Virus record (IMG/VR): IMGVR_UViG_3300020122_000231
Span: 1-31,145 of that record
Direction: 5' to 3' (one strand)
DNA length: 31,145 nucleotides
Source: a virus
The position numbers and the translations under genes are program-made. Below the pieces are notes generated by a model. It ran no database searches and was not told where the DNA came from. It saw only the letters and a list, made by a program, of their open reading frames with translations. Of this stretch, positions 13,438 to 22,092 are shown piece by piece. Numbering within the stretch: position 1 is the first letter of the stretch; every line of letters starts with the position of its first letter.

Positions 13438-14781
13438 CCGACTCCCGTCTACTCGCCTCGCGCCATTGCCATAGCCCCAACATTTCGCATCGGTGTGCTT
13501 CACATCGTCGATGGTGCACGCGGACACGTAGCCGCGGACGTTGGCATCCTCCGGCGTGACGCTGACGGTGCTGTAGACCGGATTGCCGGCGGCATCGACG
13601 GCGTCGTCCACCTGCACCTGCACGGTGTCGCTATCCCACATCCAGAAGGCGAGGTCCTCCTCCATCCGCAACTTGAAATCGTTGCCGCGCTGGCCGAACT
13701 GGTAGAGCGTATCGACCATGCGCGCCTGGAGCATCTGCGGCGACCAGTGCGGCCCCATCGTCTGGTAATCGAGGCCGTCCACGCCACCGCCGGCCAGGTC
13801 GTCGTACCAGCCGAAGCGTCCGCGTTCGTCGCCGTCCGCAAACCAACTGGTGTAGTGCGGGGAAAAGTGTTCCCAACTGCTGATGCCGTGCGCGTGCGCC
13901 AGGCCGCCGAGATGCCGCAGGGATTCGATGAGCGGCTGGCCCGGCGTGTTCCACAAATTCAACTCCCAGCCGAGCGAGACTTCGTCCACGAGCTTCGCGG
14001 CCACGAGCCGCTCGAATACGGGATCGACGAAGTCCGCCCACTGCTGCGGCGACATGCCGGCGGGCTGGAAATCTTTCGAGCCGAACCGCACGTGCAGGTA
14101 CTTGACGTACTTCTTCACGAGCGCGCACGTCTCGAGGAACTGCTCGAGCGTCTGGCCTGAGCCGGGCGTCTTGCCGGGATTGTCGACCGGCCCGACGGCA
14201 TCGGCATACGACAACAGAAAATGCGTGTACCCATACCCGGCGTACTTGGTGAGGTACTGCTGCTGAAAGTCGAGCGCGTACTTCGGCAGGAACCAACTAA
14301 AGATCCGTTCGTACTTCCGCCCCATGCCGGGGACCATCGGCGCCCCCTCCATCTCCACGCCCCAGAAATCGCCGCGCAGGTAATCGCGATCCGGCGGCGG
14401 CGTCCAGGGGAGCGCGGTGTAGTAATTGACCGGCGGCGGGAACGGTGGCAAAGGCCCCCGGACGATCACCGGGATCGTGGGGGCCCGCTTAAAACTTGGT
14501 TTGAGCGTGGCGACGATGTTGATCGTCTGATCGTGGAACGTCACTTGCGGATTCGCGCCCGTCGTCCAGGGCGCATAGCCGTCGGCGATGATCGAGACGT
14601 CGCCGATCCACGGTGGATCCTTCGGGGGGCCGTGATAGAAGTTCGCCGGATTGGTACTGCGGACGGTCCCGGAGAGGCCGGCATCGATCCGAATGACGAG
14701 CGGCCGGGTGATGAGGGCGCCGGCCTCGTCGAGCGCAGTGACATTCAATTCGACGGGCGGCGGGTTGGTCGGTCGGGTCAT
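13432..14781 (-). CDS. Tail-associated protein with TIM-barrel glycosidase-like domain
   Basis: A 449-aa protein. The start at 14781 has an AAAGGA site 8 nt upstream; the longer frame from 14808 lacks this. Residues 1-95 are a beta domain, followed by a proline-rich linker (PLPPFPPPVNYY). From about 130 the order of strands looks like a TIM barrel: DFWGVEMEGAP, YTHFLLSYAD, YLHVRFGSKDF, VSLGWELNLWN, ISSWEHFSPHY, GLDYQT and LRMEEDLAFWMW. The acidic residues in GWELN and MEEDLAF are possible catalytic pairs. Similar proteins are common in phage tail regions, and I know no proven substrate. Confidence 0.65.
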   Translation of the reverse strand: MTRPTNPPPVELNVTALDEAGALITRPLVIRIDAGLSGTVRSTNPANFYHGPPKDPPWIGDVSIIADGYAPWTTGANPQVTFHDQTINIVATLKPSFKRAPTIPVIVRGPLPPFPPPVNYYTALPWTPPPDRDYLRGDFWGVEMEGAPMVPGMGRKYERIFSWFLPKYALDFQQQYLTKYAGYGYTHFLLSYADAVGPVDNPGKTPGSGQTLEQFLETCALVKKYVKYLHVRFGSKDFQPAGMSPQQWADFVDPVFERLVAAKLVDEVSLGWELNLWNTPGQPLIESLRHLGGLAHAHGISSWEHFSPHYTSWFADGDERGRFGWYDDLAGGGVDGLDYQTMGPHWSPQMLQARMVDTLYQFGQRGNDFKLRMEEDLAFWMWDSDTVQVQVDDAVDAAGNPVYSTVSVTPEDANVRGYVSACTIDDVKHTDAKCWGYGNGARRVDGSRL

Positions 14782-14800
14782 GGCGGCGGTCCTTTCCCGC

Positions 14801-14947
14801 TTACGCACTGGGGTTGATGTTCAGGAGTTTCAGCAGGACCGGGAGATCGATCGTCCCGGTCACCTTCACGCCCATCGTGTTCAGGCCGGCCACGATCTGA
14901 TTCACTTTCTCGAGCGTGGCGAGCACGTCGGCAAGGTTCGTCGGCAT
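14801..14947 (-). CDS. 48-aa small late protein
   Basis: It starts at ATG 14947, 3 nt after the previous stop, with GGGGAG just upstream. The sequence is an amphipathic helix (LADVLATLEKVNQIVAGL) followed by VTGTIDLPVLLKLLNI. It is soluble, with no known family. Its place between a membrane coiled-coil protein and the TIM-barrel protein suggests a minor structural or lysis-related role. Confidence 0.5.
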   Translation of the reverse strand: MPTNLADVLATLEKVNQIVAGLNTMGVKVTGTIDLPVLLKLLNINPSA

Positions 14948-14950
14948 GGG

Positions 14951-15316
14951 TTACTCCCCTGTCTTTCCGAGGCAGACGTTGCGTTCTTCGTTGCTGCGGG
15001 CGACGACCAGGCAGACGCGCCGCATCAGCCGGTCAATTCGCGCCGCGATGTCGTCGTAGTGTTCGCGGTTGTCTTTCGTGTCTGCCCGAATCGCCGCGTG
15101 ATCATCGTGGAGGTCGTTTCCGAGCTCCTTGAGCCCGGCGATCATTTGTCCCTGGAGTTGCTGCGTTTGCTCCACGCGAGCCATCCGCTCCGACATCTGC
15201 GTCGTGAGCACGTAGACGAGGAACAGGGCGATCACGCTCGGCACGCCGAGAAACACCGCCGCCCGCAGCCAGGACGGCAGGCCCTGCACGTCGACCGGGA
15301 TCGGCTCCATCGCCAT
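14951..15316 (-). CDS. N-anchored coiled-coil membrane protein, inner-spanin or holin-like
   Basis: A 121-aa protein. ATG 15316 overlaps the upstream stop as TGATG. Residues 16-38 form one membrane helix (WLRAAVFLGVPSVIALFLVYV), then residues 40-100 a charged coiled coil (MARVEQTQQLQGQ, LHDDHAAIRADTKDNREHY). An N-terminal anchor with an outside coiled coil is the plan of inner spanins. The tail has two cysteines. No lysozyme gene adjoins it, so the function is inferred from shape only. Confidence 0.6.
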   Translation of the reverse strand: MAMEPIPVDVQGLPSWLRAAVFLGVPSVIALFLVYVLTTQMSERMARVEQTQQLQGQMIAGLKELGNDLHDDHAAIRADTKDNREHYDDIAARIDRLMRRVCLVVARSNEERNVCLGKTGE

Positions 15317-15609
15317 CAGAACGATCCGACGCCCCACAGCCGGCGGACGAACGTGCGGAAATCCTTCGCGGCCGCCAGCGGTTCGGCGCCGGCCCAGATG
15401 CGCCCGAGCTGCGCCAGGTCTGAGATCGCGGTTTTGAGTGAGGCGACGTCGTCGGGCGTGTAGCCGAGGCCTTCGAGCGTCGCCTGGTCGGTGGCGTCCA
15501 GATACCCTTGCAGCGTGGCGGTATCTTGGAAATTGTTCTGGAACGATCGCGCCAGGTCGCCGGCGCGGGCATCGATCTCGGTTTTGGTGACGGGCAGGCC
15601 GACAGGCAT
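15316..15609 (-). CDS. Small helical late protein
   Basis: A 97-aa protein, start at 15609 with AAGGAG 7 nt before. It is mainly helical: TEIDARAGDLARSFQNNFQD, LQGYLDATDQATLEGLGYTP, then LAQLGRIWAGAEPLAAAKDF. Similar small helical proteins occur in siphovirus tail regions without known function. There is no membrane segment. Confidence 0.6.
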   Translation of the reverse strand: MPVGLPVTKTEIDARAGDLARSFQNNFQDTATLQGYLDATDQATLEGLGYTPDDVASLKTAISDLAQLGRIWAGAEPLAAAKDFRTFVRRLWGVGSF

Positions 15610-15623
15610 ACGGGACTCCTTGG

Positions 15624-16235
15624 TTAGAACGGAATGACCAGTTGTCCAATGACATAGAGCGAGGTATCGGCGACAAATGGCGTCCCGCCGATGTCGCGGA
15701 GGAGGCGAATATTCGGACTCCCGGCTTCGGTCAACATCACGCCCATCCCGGTTTGAGCCGATCCGTAGAAATGAAACGTGGTGCCGGTGTTGCGGGGGGG
15801 CGACGCCGCCGGGAGGCCGGCCGGCAAGACGATCCCGAGAGCGACGTTGGAACCCGTCAAGTTGGACGCAGAGATAAAGAACTGGACGAGCACCGTATAG
15901 GGCGTGAGCTTGAGCCAACAGTACGAACCCTGATTCCCGGCGGTGACGGTCCACACGCCGGTTCCTTGGACCACCTTGAAATTGGTGGCGGCATACGGGA
16001 CATTGCTCCACGGCCCGGCGTTGATTAGCCCGATCGCGTTCGCGTTGTTCGTGATGAGCGTGTCTTGCGCGGCGTCTTTCGTCGTGCCGTCGTCCACATC
16101 AGCGAGGGCCACGTCGATCGGGTCGAGGAGGACGCTCTTGATCGCAGCCTTGTCCCACAGCGAGCCGTCGAGGTTGTTGCCGGAATCGTCGATCAGCGCA
16201 TTCCAGGGAGCGCGGTTGATGAGGATCGGGGCCAT
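15624..16235 (-). CDS. Minor tail/structural protein, beta-rich
   Basis: A 203-aa protein starting MAPILINRAPWNALIDDSG. The first 75 residues are helical with DIDVALADVDDGTTKDAA-like spacing. Residues 80-203 are beta-strands rich in G, T, Y and W (WTVTAGNQGSYCWLKL, TTFHFYGSAQTG). It sits directly after the large tail hub gene, so it is probably a tail-tip or fibre-base protein. Confidence 0.6.
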   Translation of the reverse strand: MAPILINRAPWNALIDDSGNNLDGSLWDKAAIKSVLLDPIDVALADVDDGTTKDAAQDTLITNNANAIGLINAGPWSNVPYAATNFKVVQGTGVWTVTAGNQGSYCWLKLTPYTVLVQFFISASNLTGSNVALGIVLPAGLPAASPPRNTGTTFHFYGSAQTGMGVMLTEAGSPNIRLLRDIGGTPFVADTSLYVIGQLVIPF

Positions 16236-16245
16236 GTGCGAATCC

Positions 16246-18906
16246 TTAGCTCGTCACGTCGAGGTTGGCGCCGAGCCGGCGCAGGATATCTTCGAGGGAG
16301 AACCGGACGGACGAGGCCGTCACCGTGAACCGGGGATTGAGCCGCGGCGCGAAGTTGATCTCGGTGATCGTGACCTCTTGGATCGTCAGCGTCGCATTGA
16401 TGGCTGGCGAGGCCAGGTTGAACGTGATCGGCTTGCCGCTCTTGGTTTTCGGATCGCGGGTCGCATACGGCACCGTCTGAATCGGCTGCGCATACTGCGC
16501 GAGGTCCGCGTCGCAGAGCTGCGTCAAGGAGGTCTCGCCGCGGCGTTCGTCGGTGATCAGATGTTCGATGATGCCGTCCGAGTGGTCGATCGCCGCGAGC
16601 TGCGCCTGGGCGCCGAGGTCATCGCGCTGCACCCACAGATTGATCGGCGCGCCTTTGATGAGGGCGCGGAGCAGGCCGGTCACGCCGAGGAGCGCGGCCG
16701 CGGCGGTGACGGTGGAGTTATAGGACACGGTCGCGGTAATGGCGCCGGGGCCCGTGGGCGGAATCCCGGTGAGCGTGTTCCCGCTGATCGCGGTGTACCG
16801 GATCGTTTGCTGGCCGTTGCCGATAATCGCCCAGCCGCCACCGGGCGAGGCCCAGCCGGCGCCGGCCACGATGAGCGTCGGACTCCCCGCGATGACCATC
16901 CCGTTCGGTTGCGTAATCCCCGAGGTGTCGCCGGTCGGCGCATTGGCGCCGAGGTTCGCGTCGAGGAGGGCATCGAGGTACGTGGTCGTGACGTTGTCGG
17001 CGATCGTCGCCACGAGTTTGAGCTGCGAGGCGCCGGCTGGCGTCCGGTAGATTTTGCGGCCAGTGACGGCGGCGGCGCCGATCGCCAGGCCGGCGAGCTG
17101 GACCTGCGCGGCCGTCGCGGTGTTCGTGGTCGGCACGTTGGCGCCGAGGGCGCTATCGGGCGTGGCGTCGGTATAGGTCGCCGTCGTGTTGTCGTTGATC
17201 GTGCCGGCGAGCTTCAATTGACCGGCGCCGGCCGCCGTCCGATAAATCTTGCGGGCAGTGACGCCGGCCGGGCCCAGCGGAATCGCGGAGAGGAGCGCGG
17301 AGCCGACGATCCCATTACTGCCGGTCAACTGCGCGTACGGCGAGATCGACCCGCTGACATAGCTTGAGTACCACGAACTGGAGCCGGGCTGATTTACGAC
17401 GCCGAGCGCCCCATTGGTGATGAGAATTTTGAGGGGCGCGCCGTTCAGTGAGATCCACGTGTGCACGACTTTGACGTTCGGGTCCTGGCTCATCGGGATG
17501 TAGTACCCGAACCCCTTCCCGTAGCCGGGCGAATATTGCGGAATCGTCCAATGGTTCGAGGCATTCGAGATGCCGCTTTCGTTCAGGCCGTTCGCGGGCG
17601 GGATGGCCGTTTTGTCCGGGTTCGTCGAGTAGGAAAACCACAAGACGACGGTTCCGCCGGGCGGGAGTTCGCCGTACCCAAACGAGGCGGGGTCATCGAC
17701 GACGATGATCGCTTTCGTCCCCACGTCAATCACGGGTTGTGTAAACGGGACGGTGCCGCTCGGCGTCGTTTCCCCGGCCGCATTGACGAACGTCACGGCG
17801 TACGTATGGGCGCCGGCATTGGGACCGTTGCCGCCGCCAGCATTCGGGCCGACCGCGGGCGGCGCGGCCGGCGGCGTCAGCGTGCCGGTGACGTTGATCG
17901 TGGCGCGTGGGCTGACGAGGGATTCCCCGGAGGCCGTCACGAACGACACCGCGTAATCGTGCACGCCGGGCGTGACGCCCGAGCCCTGAGCGATCGCGAG
18001 CGTGGGCGGCGCGGCCGGGCCGATGCCCGGGCCCACGACGGTGCCCGCGCCACCCGGCACTGTGCCCGTGTAGCGGAGCCGTTGCGTTTCACTCACGGCC
18101 TGGCCGCCGGCCGGATTGAACATCACCGCATTGGAGATCGGGATGATCGGATCGTTGGCATTCACATCGGCAATGACTTCCTCGGCATAGCCTTTCCCGT
18201 ACACGCGGGTCCGCACTTGGGACGTGTCGATCGCGACGGCGATCGGCGGCGCGAGGAGGAACGGATGCACGTCGTCGATCGGATCCGGGATCTCCGTCGT
18301 CTCGTCCGTGAAGAGATGCAGGACGAGATCGTCCCAGTAGAAGTAGCCGCCGATCAGTTTGGCGAGCTGGCGCAGACAGCCGTCCATCCCCTCGCTCGCG
18401 TCGAAGTTGACGGAGACCGGGGGGAGGTTGGGTTGAATGCCGGCGCCGGAATAGCCGGGGGCCCAGTTGGTGAGGAGCCACTGCGCCACGGTCGTCGCCG
18501 ACGTATTCGTCCACTGGCCGTATGGGAGTTTGCGATTCGCCCGCGGCGTGTCATCGATCGCCTGGCAGGGATACACGGTCTGATGCGGCTGCAGCTCGAA
18601 GGACAAGCCGACCGTTTGCAGCGGGCCCGCGAAGAGCGTGCGCGGCTTGTTGGCATTGAGGCGAATCGTCAAGCGTTGGCCGGCCCGGGGCGGCGTGGCC
18701 GCATCGATGGTCAGCGCACAGGTATCGGGCGTGTCGTTGATGACGTCGTGGATCGTGACCGACTGGTACCGGACCTTCACGGGCTGATCGTCCAGCCGGA
18801 AGATCCCCCAGGCCTCGCGGATGTCGTGCAGCGCGTCGATGTACGCCAGGCGGAACCCGAGGCGCTTGCCGACCAGCGCATAGTGGTCATTCGGCGGCGA
18901 CGGCAT
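16246..18906 (-). CDS. Large tail protein, baseplate hub/tail-tip type
   Basis: An 886-aa protein whose start overlaps the tape measure stop as TAATG. Residues 1-260 resemble a tail hub: FRLDDQPVKVRYQSVTIHDV, CALTIDAATPP, QRLTIRLN, then MDGCLRQLAKLIGGYFYWDD. Residues 290-640 are Ig-like or carbohydrate-binding-like beta domains with two related modules (RKIYRTAAGAGQLKLAG and RKIYRTPAGASQLKLVA). The C-terminal 180 residues return to hub-like sequence (DLGAQAQLAAIDHSDGIIEH). It would cap the tail tube and hold the fibres. Confidence 0.75.
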   Translation of the reverse strand: MPSPPNDHYALVGKRLGFRLAYIDALHDIREAWGIFRLDDQPVKVRYQSVTIHDVINDTPDTCALTIDAATPPRAGQRLTIRLNANKPRTLFAGPLQTVGLSFELQPHQTVYPCQAIDDTPRANRKLPYGQWTNTSATTVAQWLLTNWAPGYSGAGIQPNLPPVSVNFDASEGMDGCLRQLAKLIGGYFYWDDLVLHLFTDETTEIPDPIDDVHPFLLAPPIAVAIDTSQVRTRVYGKGYAEEVIADVNANDPIIPISNAVMFNPAGGQAVSETQRLRYTGTVPGGAGTVVGPGIGPAAPPTLAIAQGSGVTPGVHDYAVSFVTASGESLVSPRATINVTGTLTPPAAPPAVGPNAGGGNGPNAGAHTYAVTFVNAAGETTPSGTVPFTQPVIDVGTKAIIVVDDPASFGYGELPPGGTVVLWFSYSTNPDKTAIPPANGLNESGISNASNHWTIPQYSPGYGKGFGYYIPMSQDPNVKVVHTWISLNGAPLKILITNGALGVVNQPGSSSWYSSYVSGSISPYAQLTGSNGIVGSALLSAIPLGPAGVTARKIYRTAAGAGQLKLAGTINDNTTATYTDATPDSALGANVPTTNTATAAQVQLAGLAIGAAAVTGRKIYRTPAGASQLKLVATIADNVTTTYLDALLDANLGANAPTGDTSGITQPNGMVIAGSPTLIVAGAGWASPGGGWAIIGNGQQTIRYTAISGNTLTGIPPTGPGAITATVSYNSTVTAAAALLGVTGLLRALIKGAPINLWVQRDDLGAQAQLAAIDHSDGIIEHLITDERRGETSLTQLCDADLAQYAQPIQTVPYATRDPKTKSGKPITFNLASPAINATLTIQEVTITEINFAPRLNPRFTVTASSVRFSLEDILRRLGANLDVTS

Positions 18907-21239
18907 TACGACAGCCTCGATCCCCGCATGACGGACCGCGTGATCTGATCCGCCACGCGCCGAGCGATGTTCGCTTCGGTGTCGACGATGTTGAACGTGT
19001 TGTGGACGGTGACGCCCGCGCCATTCGCCGCAATCGATCCGCTCGCGGTCGGCACGAAGAGTTCCGGCCCGCGCTCGCCCACGAGGTACGGCGTGCCGGC
19101 GTCGACAGGTCCGCCGGCGGCTCGGGTCGAGAGGCCGCCGATCGGGCCGGAGATGATGCCACCCGCCGCGATGTAGGCCGCTTCCCCGGCGGTGTGCCGG
19201 CCGCCGGCCAGGACGGTGCTTGCCACCGAGGCGTACCCGGTCATCTGGCCGAAGAATGCCGGGATCGTCTGGTCGGTGACCAGGGCGGTGAACTGGCCGT
19301 GGAGCTCCGCGACGGCGTCCTTATTCCGCTTCAAGGCCTGTGTATGGCCGTCCTCGGCGGCGGTCGACTGCTGGACGGCCGCGACCTCCGCCTCTTGATC
19401 CTTGAGAAACTGATCCATCAACAGTTGCTCTTGGTTGTACTGGCTGATGCCCTCTTGTTTTTTCTGGTGCAGCGCATCGAGCGCAATCTGGAGTTTCGTC
19501 TGGGCGGTTTCGACCTTGACCGTGCCGTCGACATTGCGCCCATACGCCGCTTCGAGTTTCCCCTGCGCCTCGAGCTCGGCGATGACCTGCTCGTTGACCA
19601 CCCCGGCGTGCTTCTGCTCGAGCGCCATCATCTGATTCGCGATCGTCGTGCGGCGGGTCGCGAGGTCCTCGATGATCTTCATCCGATCTTTTTCGGAGGT
19701 GATCTGGTCGTAGACGGCCTTCGCGGTCGCCTCCTCCGCGGCGATCAACAGATTCAGTTGGGCAATCTGGCCGTCGAAGCTGTAGGCCTTCAGGTTCGCC
19801 TGCGTGATCGCTTCCAGTTGCCGGATCCGTTTGGCGTACTGGTCGAGCGCGATTTTGTCGGCCTCCTCCTGGGCATGGACCAGATCGTCGGTCGCCTTCT
19901 TGGCGGCCTCGAGGCCTTTCTTGTAGGCCTCGAGCTGCGTGACGCTGACGCCGATGCGGGCGGCATTCTGCGCGTTCAGTTGCCCCATCGCGTCGAGCTG
20001 CGCGAGGTAGGTTTTCTGATAGTCGAGGAGCGGCGCGACGGCGTTGGCTTCCATCGCCCCCATGAATTGCGCGGCCTGGCCGCGGGCATCGAGCGCCACC
20101 TTGACCTCGCCGTGCGCCTTCGCGGCGTCTGTCGCGGCCTTGGCCGAGGCCTCCGTTTTCTTGTTGGTCTCGTCGAGCAGTTTCGTGAGATTGCCCGAGA
20201 GGCCGGTCATGTCCTTGAACGTCGCGACGAACAGATCCCACTTGCTCGCGCCGTCATTCGTCGCTTTGTTCAGGACGTTGAACCCCTGCGCGAGCTTGCC
20301 CAGGCCTTCCGTCACGAAGGCATCGATCGACGTCTGCGTGCGTTTGATCGCATCCCCGTATTCGGCCATCGCGGCCACGGATTCCTGGCTCGTGATCTTG
20401 TTCAGTCGCTTCGCATCGTCCACGGCCTTGTCGACGCCGGTCGAAAACGCCGCCATCGAGGCGCCGAGCTTCCCGCCGTAGAGATCCGCCGCCGCGGCGT
20501 CGCGGATGCCGCCGGTCAACTGGCCGAGCGCCCGCTCCGTCGTGAGGAACAGGTCGGAGGCGTTCTTGTCCTTGAGGTCGTCGATCTTGATGCCCATCGC
20601 CGCGTACGCCGACACGACGCTCGCATCGCCGCCGGCGATCCGGTTCTGCAGACTGAACAGCGCCCGCCCGAGCTCCTCGCTCGAGACGCCATAGGATGCG
20701 GTCGCCGCCGTCAGGATCTGCAGGTCCTCGACGTTGATGTGGGTTTGCGCGCTGAGCGTATTGAGCGCGCTCGCGCCCTCGACCAGCTTGCCGATGTACT
20801 GGACGATCGCGTTGACGCTGAACGCGGCCGCGGCCGCCGAGGCCCAGCTCGTGAGCGTGGATTCCCAACTGCTCGTGTTGGTCTGGGCCTCCTTCGCCGC
20901 CGTGGCCGTGGCCTTGGTGGCGTCGGCGAGTTTCTGCATTTCCGGCGGGACCGTTTCCCCGATCGCCTGGTACTTCGCGATCGCTTCCTGCAGCGTGGCG
21001 TTGAGTTTGATCTGTTCGTTCGTCGTGAGGGCGGTGACGCCATGCACCTTGTCGATCGCGATCACGAGCTCGTTGGCCTGCTGGATGATCTGGCGGCCCG
21101 AGAACTTGTCCACCATGTCATTCAGTTTTTTCCCGACCGTGTCGGCGCCTTTCCCGAAGTCCGCGAGCGCCACGTCCGCGGCGTTGATGGCCGACAGGAA
21201 CGTGGAGAATTCCGCGACGAAATTCGCGTTGACACCCAT
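18906..21239 (-). CDS. Tail tape measure protein
   Basis: A 777-aa, mainly helical protein that sets tail length and is ejected with DNA. The N-terminal 100 residues contain hydrophobic and coiled segments, and residues 100-330 the conserved core (ASALNTLSAQTHINVEDLQI, GVSSEELGRALFSLQNRIAGG). Coiled coil runs from about 430 to 640. The C-terminus has the typical RAAGGPVDAGTPYLVGERGP and ELFVP motif. It is read after the frameshifting chaperone genes, the standard siphovirus order. At about 1.5 Angstrom per residue the tail would be around 115 nm, an estimate by family rule. Confidence 0.92.
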   Translation of the reverse strand: MGVNANFVAEFSTFLSAINAADVALADFGKGADTVGKKLNDMVDKFSGRQIIQQANELVIAIDKVHGVTALTTNEQIKLNATLQEAIAKYQAIGETVPPEMQKLADATKATATAAKEAQTNTSSWESTLTSWASAAAAAFSVNAIVQYIGKLVEGASALNTLSAQTHINVEDLQILTAATASYGVSSEELGRALFSLQNRIAGGDASVVSAYAAMGIKIDDLKDKNASDLFLTTERALGQLTGGIRDAAAADLYGGKLGASMAAFSTGVDKAVDDAKRLNKITSQESVAAMAEYGDAIKRTQTSIDAFVTEGLGKLAQGFNVLNKATNDGASKWDLFVATFKDMTGLSGNLTKLLDETNKKTEASAKAATDAAKAHGEVKVALDARGQAAQFMGAMEANAVAPLLDYQKTYLAQLDAMGQLNAQNAARIGVSVTQLEAYKKGLEAAKKATDDLVHAQEEADKIALDQYAKRIRQLEAITQANLKAYSFDGQIAQLNLLIAAEEATAKAVYDQITSEKDRMKIIEDLATRRTTIANQMMALEQKHAGVVNEQVIAELEAQGKLEAAYGRNVDGTVKVETAQTKLQIALDALHQKKQEGISQYNQEQLLMDQFLKDQEAEVAAVQQSTAAEDGHTQALKRNKDAVAELHGQFTALVTDQTIPAFFGQMTGYASVASTVLAGGRHTAGEAAYIAAGGIISGPIGGLSTRAAGGPVDAGTPYLVGERGPELFVPTASGSIAANGAGVTVHNTFNIVDTEANIARRVADQITRSVMRGSRLS

Positions 21240-21242
21240 CGG

Positions 21243-21365
21243 CTACTCCTCCCCGCCGGCATTCATCGCGGCGGCCTGGCGGTCCTGTTGCTCGGTGAGC
21301 CAGCGCACGAGCTCCGCGTGGTGCCGCGTCGTCAAGGCGTGCACCTGGGGCAAGGTCCAGTGCAT
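21243..21365 (-). CDS. Tail assembly chaperone, second part (gpT-like)
   Basis: A 40-aa frame starting MHWTLPQVHALTTRHHAEL and ending before the tape measure gene. Its ATG overlaps the first chaperone stop as TAATG, so it may be made alone. The same frame is also open upstream to the slippery site, and it is most likely made as the C-terminal part of a -1 frameshift fusion. The sequence resembles the small second chaperones of Gram-negative siphoviruses. Confidence 0.75.
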   Translation of the reverse strand: MHWTLPQVHALTTRHHAELVRWLTEQQDRQAAAMNAGGEE

Positions 21366-21763
21366 TAGCTGACAGATGGCGAAATCGGACTGGAGACGTT
21401 CGCGCCATCCGGGTCGTTTTTTTCCGCCTCCTGCGCGGCGGTGACGGCGGCCTCGTGCACCTCGAGCGCATCGCGGATCGCTTTCGCGAACCGCGTCTTG
21501 AGGTTGTCGAAGGCCGCCGCGCTCACGGCCACGGGTTTTCCCTTCGGATCGACCACGGACCAGCCGACGATGTAGGCGCCCATGCGGGCCCGCCCGATGA
21601 GCATCGGGTCGAGCGTCAGCCCCTCACCCGGGGCGACTTGGCGGCGCATGGCGGCGTACATCGCCTGCTCCTCGCCATACGTGAGCTCCACCTTGACATC
21701 GATCCAGTGCCCGCCCGGCAGCGCCAGGCGCGTCACATCCGGCACGACGAACGCGTTGATCAT
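21243..21763 (-). CDS. Tail chaperone -1 frameshift fusion (gpGT-like)
   Basis: Reading frame 0 from 21763 through codon 116 (AAC ending at 21416), slipping back one base, then frame -1 to the TAG at 21243-21245, gives a 173-aa fusion. The -1 frame has no stop between the slip site and the second chaperone: it reads RPGWRERLQSDFAICQL before MHWTLPQ. In lambda and relatives the G/GT ratio guides tail tube assembly on the tape measure protein. Confidence 0.75.
21365..21763 (-). CDS. Tail assembly chaperone (gpG-like)
   Basis: A 132-aa protein; ATG 21763 overlaps the upstream stop as ATGA. It contains MINAFVVPDVTRLALPGG, then EEQAMYAAMRRQ and a helical AKAIRDALEVHEAAVTAAQ, matching tail assembly chaperones that lie just before the tape measure gene. 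The slippery heptamer lies 17 codons before its stop. Confidence 0.8.
   Translation of the reverse strand: MINAFVVPDVTRLALPGGHWIDVKVELTYGEEQAMYAAMRRQVAPGEGLTLDPMLIGRARMGAYIVGWSVVDPKGKPVAVSAAAFDNLKTRFAKAIRDALEVHEAAVTAAQEAEKNDPDGANVSSPISPSVS
21416..21422 (-). other. A AAA AAC slippery heptamer for -1 frameshift
   Basis: On the minus strand the in-frame codons are GAA AAA AAC, so the heptamer A AAA AAC is in the correct phase for simultaneous -1 slippage. It is a canonical efficient slip sequence. The base after it begins an uninterrupted -1 frame into the second chaperone. Confidence 0.8.
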
Positions 21764-22080
21764 CTCGGTCCTCCCCTGGCGACCGCGGCTCCGAGTCGGG
21801 CCGTGAACGCCTGATCGCGATACTGCAGGATGTCGAGCACCGGCCAGTGCCACTCACCGCGCTGCAGCGTCACGATGAACGTGAGGGGCGTCTGCGCCAG
21901 CTTGTAGTCGTCGCCGTGGCGGATGTGGGCGCGCACGATGGTCTGGAGCTGTGCATCGCGTTCGACGACATAGCCTTCGACGTCGGCGGCGATCGCGTAC
22001 GGCCCGAGTTGGATGCGGCCGCAGATCCCACTCGCGAGCACGCCGACGCGTGGCGGCACCTTTCGGCGCGGCATCGGCAC
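21760..22080 (-). CDS. Hypothetical tail-region protein
   Basis: A 106-aa protein between the tail tube and chaperone genes. It begins with a basic MPMPRRKVPPR and then reads beta-rich: GYVVERDAQLQTIVRAHIRH, PLTFIVTLQRGEWHWPVLDI. It may be a tail assembly or tube-associated factor by position. No family is recognised. It overlaps the next gene by 4 bp. Confidence 0.6.
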   Translation of the reverse strand: MPMPRRKVPPRVGVLASGICGRIQLGPYAIAADVEGYVVERDAQLQTIVRAHIRHGDDYKLAQTPLTFIVTLQRGEWHWPVLDILQYRDQAFTARLGAAVARGGPR

Positions 22081-22092
22081 GGCGTGGCTCCG

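Noticed and set aside
17461-18948. 495-aa plus-strand open frame
   Set aside because: Antisense shadow of the tail hub gene, with low-complexity Arg/Gly/Val sequence.
19002-21368. 788-aa plus-strand open frame
   Set aside because: It lies wholly opposite the tape measure gene. Its arginine- and leucine-rich composition is what antisense reading of high-GC coding DNA gives, and it has no domain motif.
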